Positions 15,786 through 22,763 of a stretch of 26,419 nucleotides of DNA are shown in pieces. The translations under genes and the position numbers were made by a program. Position 1 is the stretch's first letter. Each line of letters begins with the position of its first letter. The notes under the pieces were generated by a model. That model ran no database searches and was not told the origin of the DNA. It saw only the letters and a program-made list of their open reading frames with translations. The DNA comes from a bacterium UBA6025 (GTDB lineage: Bacteria > Patescibacteriota > Saccharimonadia > Saccharimonadales > Saccharimonadaceae). Where the stretch lies: assembly GCA_002429375.1 (NCBI GenBank), contig DIZP01000043.1, forward strand, positions 7,177-33,595, read 5' to 3'.

Positions 15786-15837
15786 ATATTAATAATATAC
15801 CTAAAATAGCGCGCTATCAAACTGGTATACTTGATTT
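15786..15837. promoter_or_regulatory. 52-bp divergent double promoter centred on a perfect 12-bp palindrome
   Basis: ATAGCGCGCTAT (15806-15817) is a perfect palindrome. It is flanked by TATACC (15796-15801) and its inverse GGTATA (15824-15829). To the right, an extended -10 TGG-TATACT (15823-15831) ends 6 nt before the pentapeptide gene ATG at 15838. To the left, on the minus strand, overlapping TATATT and TATTAT boxes (15799-15792) end 8 or 6 nt before the DUF4342 ATG at 15785. Neither gene has a ribosome-binding site. The palindrome is positioned to let one factor control both genes; its identity is unknown. Confidence 0.6.
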
Positions 15838-16482
15838 ATGAAGTTGCTTCACCCAGATATTCCGACGGATCTCTCCGATGTTGAAGACGTCACTCCCCTG
15901 CTTTATACCGACGATAAGCTGCGCGGTTTGCATATCGAGAATGCAGCTATTGTAAATCTCAGGCTCAAAGCGATGGCTATAGAAGAGTCGCTGATTCAAA
16001 AAACTGATTTTTCACAAACCCACATTGAAAAGTTTGAAACCAAGGATAGTCGGTTCAAAGATTGCGATATGACCGCGACCTCGTTCGCTAACTCAAGTTG
16101 GCACGTTGTCGAGGTAATCGGCACGCGCTGTAGCGGTATTCAACTGCAGACAAGCAAACTGAAGAACGTACTATTCAAAGGCTGTAAACTGGAACTGGTC
16201 AACTTTCGATTTTCGACACTCGAAAACGTCATTTTTGAGGACTGCATGATTAACGATCTTGATTTTTATAACGCGACCTTAAAAAATGTCACTTTCAGTG
16301 GTTCGAGTATCGAAGATATTAGTTTTGCGGGTGCCCATTTGAAAAACGTTGACTTGTCGGACGCGCAAATTATGAGCGTCAAGAACACGACCGGACTCAA
16401 GGGCGCAACGATTAACTACGAGCAACTCATGTTCTTGGCTCCCTATTTCGCCCAAGAAATGGGCCTGATAATTAAAACCTAG
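15838..16482 (+). CDS. Pentapeptide-repeat protein
   Basis: 214 residues. From about residue 29 to 185 there is a five-residue periodicity with a central Leu/Phe/Val and an Asn/Asp/Ser pattern (for example TLENVIFEDC, TLKNVTFSGS, HLKNVDLSDA), the mark of a right-handed quadrilateral beta-helix. The repeats are divergent, with few perfect A(D/N)LXX units. There is no signal peptide, so it is probably cytoplasmic. Some relatives mimic DNA and protect gyrase (Qnr/MfpA), but nothing here identifies the partner. It stands alone between the divergent promoter and a hydrolase gene and probably lacks a leader. Function unknown beyond the fold. Confidence 0.85.
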   Translation: MKLLHPDIPTDLSDVEDVTPLLYTDDKLRGLHIENAAIVNLRLKAMAIEESLIQKTDFSQTHIEKFETKDSRFKDCDMTATSFANSSWHVVEVIGTRCSGIQLQTSKLKNVLFKGCKLELVNFRFSTLENVIFEDCMINDLDFYNATLKNVTFSGSSIEDISFAGAHLKNVDLSDAQIMSVKNTTGLKGATINYEQLMFLAPYFAQEMGLIIKT

Positions 16483-16566
16483 TCGATTGTCCGCGTCTGT
16501 CGTTGCGACCAGCTTTTGACCACGAATAAAAAATTGCTATTGCTCTTATGCTCAATAAGGCTCACA
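16483..16566. other. Short intergenic region upstream of the alpha/beta hydrolase gene
   Basis: A TTGACC at 16516 could be a -35 element with AT-rich sequence downstream, but no good -10 box lies at standard spacing. AAGG at 16556-16559 serves as ribosome-binding site for ATG 16567. No hairpin terminator for the pentapeptide gene is visible. Confidence 0.3.
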
Positions 16567-17532
16567 ATGTCAAAATATATGGTACGCCATTGTCCGGAAC
16601 GCACGCCGTTAAACACCCAATCCGAAGCCGAATCAGGCTTTGTTCCATTGAATCGCTACGTCGTCGACAACGGTTCAACGATAGGTTATTTTGGAGATTC
16701 TGTTTCAGATAGCCGAAAATCGCGCGTTGCATTTATTCCTGGTATTGGGAGTGGCGTTGCTTCGGTTAGCGACTTAGCCTCTCGATTCAGCGAACGTGGC
16801 CACGAGGTCATTGTGATTGATACGAGATTACGTTTATTAAAACTTGGGCAATTAGCAACGATGAATTACTACGGGGAATTAGTGGCGGATGCCGCTCAAG
16901 AGCATTTCGGTGACAATAAAGAGTATGTCCTGGCGGGCTTTTCGTTCGGGGGATTCGTCGCCCAAGAGGTAGCCGTTAAACATCCGGAGCAGGTGGAGTC
17001 GCTCGTTTTACTTAATACACTCGCGGCTGGTGTCCTGTTGCACCCCCCGACTGTAACAGAAATGGCGAAAATATTGATGTTTGTCGCTACGTTTTCGGAC
17101 GAGACGCTCCGTAAGCACGCAGCAAGTGTGTTTGGAGACGATCCTGAGCTGTTGAAATTATACGATATGAATATAGACGTCAGCAGGTTTGCGGGTGTGT
17201 TGCAATCGGCTGCAATGGTTAACGAGTTGCTTAAAACTCTGATTGGCCAAGGTCCTCTGGCGAGGCTGAGCGAAATCAATAAGCCAACTTTAATTATCGG
17301 TGGTGATAAAGATCGTATCGCGCCATTGCCGAACAGCCTGGAACTACATAAACGAATCAGCAATTCAGAACTAGAAATTATAGAAGGTGGCGGCCACATG
17401 GGTCCGGTCACGCTGGTCGATCAATACGAACGTCTGATGATTGGCTTTTTCAAACGTCACAAACCAATACGAGATATTAAAAGTCCTCGCAAGGTCAAAG
17501 CTATCAAGGTGCCTCAAGCGGCGCAACAGTAA
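16567..17532 (+). CDS. Alpha/beta-hydrolase fold protein
   Basis: 321 residues from ATG 16567, preceded by AAGG at a spacing of 7. An upstream TTG at 16516 would extend the frame but overlaps a possible -35 element. The fold is clear: oxyanion strand FIPGIGSG near 57-63, nucleophile elbow GFSFGG with S126, acid-bearing GGDKDRI, and catalytic histidine in GGGHMGP near the C-terminus. A basic C-terminal tail (about the last 25 residues) extends beyond the domain. No signal peptide is evident, so it is probably cytoplasmic. The substrate cannot be predicted; esterase, lactonase or thioesterase activity are all possible. Confidence 0.9.
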   Translation: MSKYMVRHCPERTPLNTQSEAESGFVPLNRYVVDNGSTIGYFGDSVSDSRKSRVAFIPGIGSGVASVSDLASRFSERGHEVIVIDTRLRLLKLGQLATMNYYGELVADAAQEHFGDNKEYVLAGFSFGGFVAQEVAVKHPEQVESLVLLNTLAAGVLLHPPTVTEMAKILMFVATFSDETLRKHAASVFGDDPELLKLYDMNIDVSRFAGVLQSAAMVNELLKTLIGQGPLARLSEINKPTLIIGGDKDRIAPLPNSLELHKRISNSELEIIEGGGHMGPVTLVDQYERLMIGFFKRHKPIRDIKSPRKVKAIKVPQAAQQ

Positions 17533-17564
17533 ACTACCTTTTTAGCGTCACGGACTGAGTTATT

Positions 17565-17576
17565 TGCTACTATACA
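17565..17576 (+). promoter_or_regulatory. -10 region of the 17583 gene
   Basis: TGC-TACTAT (17565-17573) repeats exactly the extended -10 of the copper operon promoter and ends 9 nt before ATG 17583. An overlapping TATACA (17571-17576) ends 6 nt before it. No ribosome-binding site is present, so a leaderless or near-leaderless mRNA is likely. Confidence 0.5.
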
Positions 17577-17582
17577 TAATAG

Positions 17583-17864
17583 ATGTATACGAATTTTAAA
17601 CGCTTAGCCAATAAATTAGTGAGGGACAAAAACAATGAAATCGTGTGGTGGCAGTTCCCTAACCCACCGCTTATGGGATGGTTTGTGTTTTTGGTGCTGG
17701 CACAGGTTATTGCCCCGGGCTCTTTACGGACAGGGCTCACTCAGCTAAGTGGTGGTTTATTATTTGTTTGGGCGTATTTAGAGATAACCCAAGGGGTAAC
17801 CTATTTCAGACGATTGCTTGGCGTCATCGTTTTTTTAGCTGTTCTTGTCGGCTATTTCCGTTAA
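17583..17864 (+). CDS. Small membrane protein of unknown function
   Basis: 93 residues. A basic, charged N-terminus (residues 1-20) leads into WWQFPNPPLMGW and then two or three hydrophobic segments (about 30-47, 53-68 and 77-91), ending within the last helix. The abrupt C-terminus and the positive-inside N-terminus suggest a polytopic inner-membrane protein. I do not assign it to a named family. It stands alone, with its own -10 box before the ATG and a 140-bp gap before the next gene. Confidence 0.75.
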   Translation: MYTNFKRLANKLVRDKNNEIVWWQFPNPPLMGWFVFLVLAQVIAPGSLRTGLTQLSGGLLFVWAYLEITQGVTYFRRLLGVIVFLAVLVGYFR

Positions 17865-17949
17865 ACAACTTTATATATGACCGTAGCAGCATTTGGTAAT
17901 AGGCATCGCTTCGTTTACCATCGTACGTTACTAGCTTGGGAAATACTTA

Positions 17950-18002
17950 TTGTGAGCTGATTCGAGCAATAGTATAATAGATAGCATAAACGATTGGAGG
18001 AG
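17950..18002 (+). promoter_or_regulatory. Promoter and ribosome-binding site of the beta-repeat membrane protein gene
   Basis: TTGTGA (17950-17955), 17-bp spacer, consensus TATAAT (17973-17978), a 26-nt leader, and GGAGG (17996-18000) just before ATG 18005. This is one of the few upstream regions here with a conventional leader. The stretch 17865-17949 shows nothing else recognisable. Confidence 0.7.
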
Positions 18003-18004
18003 TT

Positions 18005-19150
18005 ATGAAGCGTGTGAAACTAATTATCCTAAGTTTCGGTGTGCTAATTCTGTGCGTGGTCGCCTTTGCTGGGGTTACGTCCGCTCAAAGTGTCAAAACG
18101 GGTGACGTAGTCACGGTGGCAGCTGGCGAAAAAGTGGACAGCCTATTGTTTGCCAGCGGTAGCAATATCGATATTGCTGGAACGGTTAACGGCGACGTTT
18201 TTTGCGCTGGCCAAACTGTTACCATTAGCGGGACCGTCCGCGGCGACGTTTTTTGCGCTGGCCAAACTATCAATGTGAGTGGAAAAGTTGAGGGTAGCGT
18301 TCGGCTGGCGGGCCAAGCTGTGACACTGGGCGGTACGATTGGCGGTAGTGCCACCGTCGCTTCACAGACGTTATTGCTTGAGAAAAACGGCTTTGTTCAG
18401 CGAGATCTTGTCGGTGGGGCTCAAACCGCCACCCTGAACGGTACTGTCAGCCGCGACGTGGCGATTGGCGCGACGAACGTCACTATTAACGGACAGGTTG
18501 GCCGGAACGTACAAGGCGAGGTAGAGGCACTGACGGTCGGTTCAACCGGACAGGTTGGTGGCGATGTCAGCTATACTAGCAACACTGGCGCTATTGTGAA
18601 TCCTGGTGGCACGATCGCCGGTACGGTCACGAGAACTCCCCTGAAACAACAACCAAAGAGTAGTTCGTTTGCGCTATTTGAGCTTACGTTCTTCTCGTTC
18701 ATCTACATGTTTGTCACGTTACTCATTCTCGCGTTGGCACTCGTCTTGTTCGTCCCAAGTACGCTACATGAGGCAGCTTCGGCAACGCTTCGTTCGCCTG
18801 GCCATATCGTCCTCACTGGCCTTGTGGGTGTCATTGTTATCCCAATTCTCATTTTTGGATTGTTAATTTCATTCATTGGGCTTCCGCTTGGTATTTTGGT
18901 GCTACTCTTATGGCTTGTCATCCTTATTATAAGCGGACCATTTGCCGGCTATACTCTCGGTCGAGTCATCTTGAAAACCGAGAAAAACCCCTTCTTTATT
19001 ATGCTCCTGGGGTCCAGTTTGTTGTTGGTCAGCTACTTTATCCCAATCATCGGCTTCCTGACTGCGCTGGCCGCCTACCTGTTTGGGACGGGTATGATTC
19101 TAAACACGGCCAGGCACCACATGGCTAGACCCGTCAAAAAAGCATTTTAA
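18005..19150 (+). CDS. Bactofilin-like beta-repeat protein with C-terminal membrane helices
   Basis: 381 residues. A signal-peptide-like or membrane N-terminus (about 5-27, ending AGVTSAQ) is followed by a repetitive beta region (about 35-210) with short units such as NIDIAGTVNGDVFCAGQTV, as in polymer-forming bactofilin-type beta-helices. After a low-complexity linker (about 215-225), four or more membrane helices fill residues 228-372. The arrangement suggests a secreted or exoplasmic beta-helix anchored in the membrane, unlike cytoplasmic bactofilins. Many genomes encode such proteins as unassigned polymer-forming proteins. A 27-bp stretch is repeated exactly within the gene. It is monocistronic with a strong promoter and ribosome-binding site. 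Possible role: envelope scaffold; this is inference. Confidence 0.85.
   Translation: MKRVKLIILSFGVLILCVVAFAGVTSAQSVKTGDVVTVAAGEKVDSLLFASGSNIDIAGTVNGDVFCAGQTVTISGTVRGDVFCAGQTINVSGKVEGSVRLAGQAVTLGGTIGGSATVASQTLLLEKNGFVQRDLVGGAQTATLNGTVSRDVAIGATNVTINGQVGRNVQGEVEALTVGSTGQVGGDVSYTSNTGAIVNPGGTIAGTVTRTPLKQQPKSSSFALFELTFFSFIYMFVTLLILALALVLFVPSTLHEAASATLRSPGHIVLTGLVGVIVIPILIFGLLISFIGLPLGILVLLLWLVILIISGPFAGYTLGRVILKTEKNPFFIMLLGSSLLLVSYFIPIIGFLTALAAYLFGTGMILNTARHHMARPVKKAF
18191..18268 (+). repeat. 27-bp perfect direct repeat inside the beta-repeat gene
   Basis: The segments 18191-18217 and 18242-18268 are identical at the DNA level, with a period of 51 bp (17 codons). Both encode GDVFCAGQT. The identity at DNA level points to recent duplication or gene conversion of a beta-helix rung. 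Confidence 0.85.
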
Positions 19151-19186
19151 ACGGACAGCTTGGTCTACCGGAAGTATCCCAAAGCT

Positions 19187-19195
19187 TGTTATAGT
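19187..19195 (+). promoter_or_regulatory. Extended -10 of the esterase gene
   Basis: TGT-TATAGT (19187-19195) ends exactly 6 nt before ATG 19202, without a recognisable -35 box or ribosome-binding site. This supports ATG 19202 as the start rather than an in-frame TTG at 19160, and predicts a leaderless mRNA. Confidence 0.55.
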
Positions 19196-19201
19196 AGACA
19201 C

Positions 19202-20116
19202 ATGCGACAGAAAAGGACTATGAAACATAAAAAACTGTTCAGGATTATAATTCCTCTTTTGCTGGGAGGTATCGCCGTTTTTGCTTGGTTTACCCTCACG
19301 ACGTTTCGTACCAAACCGCTGTTTATCAACGACTTTGCTTCGGTCCAACCCGATGTCCAGTACTGCAATAGCAAAAATCCCAGCTTGGCGCTGAATCTCT
19401 ATTATCCCAAAGGTGATACCAAGACGCCGCTACCGCTGGTGGTTTATATCCATGGTGGCGGGTGGCTACGAGGTGACGAGAGTAACCATCTGTTGGACGT
19501 GTACGGTACCAAATTTGTTCAAAAAGGAATCGCGGTCGCGGCAATCGATTATCGGCTTGATGTTAAAGATTCCTTTCCCGATCAAAATAACGATATCGCT
19601 TGCGCACTAACCTATCTGACTACCAACGCCACTCGTCTGTCCATCGATACACGAAAAGTTATCTTTTTTGGTGATAGTGCGGGCGGCCAGCTGGCTGCTT
19701 TTGCGGCCCTCAATATCCCATTTAATAACTATGACTACGAGGCACCCGTTGGAGTAATAGATTTTTATGGCGTGTCTGATTTTTCGACCATAATCAATGG
19801 TCCTCATCCCGACCTCAACGCCAGGCGCTATCTCGGCTCCAAGTATAATACCGTTGCCGACCAAGCGAGTCCTCTGACGTACGTCACAAAACATGCGCCG
19901 CGGTTTATTTTCTTTCACGGCACTAAAGATTCGGTTGTACCGATTTCTCAATCGAAAATATTTTATGATCAATTAATAGCTGTCGGGATTGATAGCGAAT
20001 TTATACCGATTGACGGCGCGCGACACGCTTTTATCGGACCCGAGTTGCCAGCAGCACAGTACAAAAAGATCCAGGATAACCTCGACGCTTTTTTGCGAGA
20101 GACAATCAATAGATAG
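19202..20116 (+). CDS. Membrane-anchored alpha/beta-hydrolase esterase (BD-FAE / HSL-like)
   Basis: 304 residues. An N-terminal signal anchor (about 12-32) follows a basic start. The catalytic domain has the oxyanion-hole HGGGW at 84-88, nucleophile GDSAGG with S159, acid D243 in GTKDSVVP, and histidine H275 in ARHAF. This set is typical of carboxylesterases of the hormone-sensitive-lipase/BD-FAE type. The active site should face outside, where it could deacylate glycans, lipids or host- or community-derived esters; the substrate is unknown. The gene is convergent with an unknown gene 29 bp downstream and there is no terminator between them. Confidence 0.9.
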   Translation: MRQKRTMKHKKLFRIIIPLLLGGIAVFAWFTLTTFRTKPLFINDFASVQPDVQYCNSKNPSLALNLYYPKGDTKTPLPLVVYIHGGGWLRGDESNHLLDVYGTKFVQKGIAVAAIDYRLDVKDSFPDQNNDIACALTYLTTNATRLSIDTRKVIFFGDSAGGQLAAFAALNIPFNNYDYEAPVGVIDFYGVSDFSTIINGPHPDLNARRYLGSKYNTVADQASPLTYVTKHAPRFIFFHGTKDSVVPISQSKIFYDQLIAVGIDSEFIPIDGARHAFIGPELPAAQYKKIQDNLDAFLRETINR

Positions 20117-20145
20117 CGCGGACAACCGCCCAGCGATAGTAACAC

Positions 20146-20511
20146 TTATGGGCGTTGATGTGAGGTTTGGCCTAACAACACAGTGCGTCTAGCTAATTGG
20201 AGTGACGAAACGGCTATGCGCTTACCTGCCCTGATGGCATGTGCTCGCGTCACGACATCTTCGACACTTTCTCGAACTGCTCTCGAGGCCAGTACATATT
20301 TTTCGTTTATATCAGAGGTTTCTCTGCTATCTGGGCCGATACTCTCGGCAAGCACGATTTTCAAGTACAGCTCAATTGCGTCCAATGATTTTTTAGTGAT
20401 GTGTTGCTGCTCCGTCAGCCCCGTACAGGCAACTCTCGCCAGGCCTTGGGCGATTCTAAAGGCTCTGTTAACGGAAAGCTCGTACGTCGCATCCTTCTCT
20501 TCTTCGTGCAT
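20146..20511 (-). CDS. Unknown small, probably all-helical cytoplasmic protein
   Basis: 121 residues, no signal or membrane segment, one Cys (C29), rich in Ala, Arg, Glu and Leu with helical periodicity throughout. It somewhat resembles small four-helix-bundle proteins, but I cannot name a family. I favour the minus strand because of a near-consensus promoter ending 8 nt before ATG 20511 and a balanced, charged composition. The overlapping plus-strand frame is Ser/Leu/Cys rich, like a shadow. The strong promoter suggests an abundant product. It lies downstream of the cytochrome b gene in the same direction but has its own promoter in the 73-bp gap. Confidence 0.65.
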   Translation of the reverse strand: MHEEEKDATYELSVNRAFRIAQGLARVACTGLTEQQHITKKSLDAIELYLKIVLAESIGPDSRETSDINEKYVLASRAVRESVEDVVTRAHAIRAGKRIAVSSLQLARRTVLLGQTSHQRP

Positions 20512-20519
20512 ATCTTTGT

Positions 20520-20549
20520 ATTATAGCATAAATACAATGCTATTGTCAA
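20520..20549 (-). promoter_or_regulatory. Full-consensus sigma-70-type promoter
   Basis: TTGACA (20549-20544), 18-bp spacer, TATAAT (20525-20520), with TGC directly before the -10 box. It ends 8 nt before ATG 20511, and no ribosome-binding site is seen. It is the best promoter in the window. Confidence 0.8.
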
Positions 20550-20584
20550 TATTATGTGACTAAAGGCGAACTATTCAACGTCTA

Positions 20585-21994
20585 TTATTTGGAGCGTTTT
20601 TTATCGCGCCAAATCAGCTTGTACAGCTGCAACTTGTCAGGTATTTGGTTGGCGATGGGTATGAATGGGAATGCGATTAACAGGAGGAAGAAACTACCGA
20701 ATATAGTGGCTGCATCACGGTCACCGTTGGCATCACCAGCCAGTACGGTGTGATTCAATATACCAATCGGCGCTAACCACCAGGCACCTGGCGCCAAACC
20801 AGCTTCTTCGTGCAACATTCCGTACTGTTCGGTGGTTAATGTCAGACTTGCGGCTCTATCGGCGAGAACGCCACTGTCTGATAAGAATCGGAGGACATAA
20901 GTACCGGACTTATCTGTAATAGACGCCGCGCCGGCAGTCGCCAAAGCTGGTTCGTATAATCCTGCTTGGGCCATGCCGACCAGATGGTTGACGAGTGTGA
21001 TGGCTGGGTTGTCGGACTTGATTGGGTGTTTACCGTCCCACTGGTCAAAAAATGTCGTCGCTTCTGTAAGCTGCTGTTTTTGCGTATCGGCTGATTCGTG
21101 TTGGAAGGTCGTTGCCAGGTCATTGCCGTTGGCTTTGTTAGGATTTGACTGTAGGAGCTGCGCGTAAGGGGCATAGATATAGACCGCACGGGTATCAAAG
21201 GTATAGGGAGCGAGGTTATCAACGTAATTGGCGGTGTCAGACGACCCGTCAAACTCTTGGACCAGTGTCGTCGCGAGGAGATTCGGAGCCGTCTCCGCAA
21301 TTTCCCGGATGGTAACCGGTTTTACGGTTGGCGAGGGCAGAATAATCGCTAATCCTAGGATGACCGCAACTAACATTCCCCCACGGGCAAACAGCAGGAC
21401 GTGGTTCGCGGGCACTGTTTTGACCACAACGTCTTTGCGATAGGGTTTTGCAATACCCAAGACCTTTACCAAGAGATAATGGGCCATTAAGATGCCAAGG
21501 ATTAAGAACGGTATGGCGGCGATATGGATGCCATAAATCTGTTGATAATTTAGGGTGTTGATCCAATTACCCAATCCACTTCCGTTATAAAAATCTGCGC
21601 CCTGTAGACTACGCCACTGGGATGAAAAATCACCTCGGAGGACAAAGCCAAACTCCGCTTCCAAAAAGACGAACAACAACATCAGGACACCGAGGACCCA
21701 CGTCAGCTGGCGGGGTCGTTTAAAGGCCGATGTTAAGAAAACGATGAGTAAGTGCATAAGGATAAACAAGACAAAAGCCTGGGTAGCCCACATATGGACG
21801 CTGCGGAGGTATTGGCCTGTCGGATCGGTCAGCCACCAGCCCGGACCATGGAGGCTCATAATAATACCACTCACGAGCAGCACCATGAAAGAGGTTGCCG
21901 AGAGAAATCCTAGGGAATAAAAGAACTTATTGACATAGGCAGGTGCTTTTTCAATCATGAGAGGCTTGAGTACCTTGGTAACGAGGCGTGTCAT
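20585..21994 (-). CDS. Stand-alone cytochrome b (N-terminal b-type domain) with a large extracytoplasmic insert
   Basis: 469 residues. Residues 1-220 match the cytochrome b/b6 N-terminal domain: helices at about 25-48, 65-90, 97-115, 153-180 and 202-222. All four heme ligands are present with correct spacing: H67 and H81 (H-x13-H) on the second helix, H157 and H172 (H-x14-H) on the fourth. Two hemes b are therefore expected. Residues about 223-430 form a hydrophilic region, probably outside the membrane, without cysteine or any CxxCH heme-c motif. One last helix (about 431-452) and a basic tail follow. The normal subunit IV/C-terminal half, with its quinone-site PEWY loop, is not recognisable, and no Rieske or cytochrome c gene is adjacent. 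It diverges from the small membrane protein and NDH-2 genes. ATG 21994 has AGGA upstream. Confidence 0.9.
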   Translation of the reverse strand: MTRLVTKVLKPLMIEKAPAYVNKFFYSLGFLSATSFMVLLVSGIIMSLHGPGWWLTDPTGQYLRSVHMWATQAFVLFILMHLLIVFLTSAFKRPRQLTWVLGVLMLLFVFLEAEFGFVLRGDFSSQWRSLQGADFYNGSGLGNWINTLNYQQIYGIHIAAIPFLILGILMAHYLLVKVLGIAKPYRKDVVVKTVPANHVLLFARGGMLVAVILGLAIILPSPTVKPVTIREIAETAPNLLATTLVQEFDGSSDTANYVDNLAPYTFDTRAVYIYAPYAQLLQSNPNKANGNDLATTFQHESADTQKQQLTEATTFFDQWDGKHPIKSDNPAITLVNHLVGMAQAGLYEPALATAGAASITDKSGTYVLRFLSDSGVLADRAASLTLTTEQYGMLHEEAGLAPGAWWLAPIGILNHTVLAGDANGDRDAATIFGSFFLLLIAFPFIPIANQIPDKLQLYKLIWRDKKRSK

Positions 21995-22208
21995 ATTTTA
22001 TCCTATTCTGTTAGCGATTATACTTATGGTTTATCATACCATCGCGGTGGCGGCGTCGCAATATAATCCATGGGTTATCTTCGACAATCGCACCTACCCG
22101 CTCGAGTTTGCGTGTCGGGCAATCTATTGTACGGACAAAAGGGTGATTTTTGGCTGAATAGTTGTATACTGAAAACACTAACCATAACCATGAACAAGGA
22201 AGAACACA
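21995..22208. promoter_or_regulatory. Divergent promoter region of the cytochrome b / NDH-2 module
   Basis: Towards cytochrome b (minus), TATAAT (22022-22017) lies 22 nt before ATG 21994, with AGGA in the leader. A second TATGAT lies at 22037-22032. Towards the small membrane protein (plus), TATACT (22165-22170) lies 38 nt before ATG 22209, with AAGGAAG near 22196-22202. No convincing -35 boxes are present on either side. The middle (about 22040-22160) shows no gene or clear inverted repeat. Confidence 0.55.
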
Positions 22209-22763
22209 ATGGCAAAAAAACTAGTAACAAAAAACGTTACCCAGAATCAACTATTTAAGCTACTCGGAGCCTTCGGTTTAGTCTTAACCGTAATCCTACT
22301 GGCGGTAGCCGTGGGTGTGTGGGCTGGTAACGACTTTGCTACCAAACAAGTTCGGAGCCAATTGGTTCAAGAAAGAATCTCTTTCCCACCAGCTGGATCT
22401 GCTGGCCTGCTTGCAGCTGAGTTCCCTAGCCTTCAGCAATATGGCGGACAACCGGTTGACAATGGCGTCAAGGCCAAGGCCTACGCTGACGAGTACATTT
22501 GGGTCCACATGATGAAAACCTCAGGTGGCAAGTCATACGCCGAAGCCAGTACGGACGCTCGGGCTAACCCAACCGACCAGAAACTAGCTGGTATCAAGAA
22601 CACCCTTTTCCAAGGTGACATGCTGCGCTCAAGCTTATTGACGGCGTATGCCTTCTCTGTATTGGGAACCATCGCTGGTGTCGCCTTTCCTTATATACTG
22701 TTAGCCGCAGCCGTAGTATTCTTGCTGTCACTCGCCAGCTTTGCAAAGACACGACGAGCCTAA
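22209..22763 (+). CDS. Two-helix membrane protein of unknown function in the redox module
   Basis: 184 residues. A basic N-terminus precedes a membrane helix (about 16-39). A soluble, probably external domain (about 40-135) contains FPPAGSAGLLA, a DEYIWVHMM segment and QGDMLRSSLLTAYAFS. A second membrane helix (about 140-178) and a basic end follow. It has no cysteines, so no heme c or Fe-S site, and no obvious cofactor motif. Similar unnamed proteins occur in CPR and actinobacterial genomes, to my recollection. It has a good ribosome-binding site and its stop directly abuts the NDH-2 ATG, so the two are co-translated. It may be a partner or assembly subunit for cytochrome b or NDH-2; that is inference from context. 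Confidence 0.8.
   Translation: MAKKLVTKNVTQNQLFKLLGAFGLVLTVILLAVAVGVWAGNDFATKQVRSQLVQERISFPPAGSAGLLAAEFPSLQQYGGQPVDNGVKAKAYADEYIWVHMMKTSGGKSYAEASTDARANPTDQKLAGIKNTLFQGDMLRSSLLTAYAFSVLGTIAGVAFPYILLAAAVVFLLSLASFAKTRRA

Noticed and set aside
19160..19201. TTG start for the esterase
   Set aside because: It would place the extended -10 box inside the coding region and adds 14 residues before a normal basic signal-anchor start.
20183..20563. Plus-strand frame opposite the unknown helical protein
   Set aside because: Ser/Leu/Cys-rich shadow composition; it spans the consensus minus-strand promoter, while the minus-strand frame is properly placed after it.
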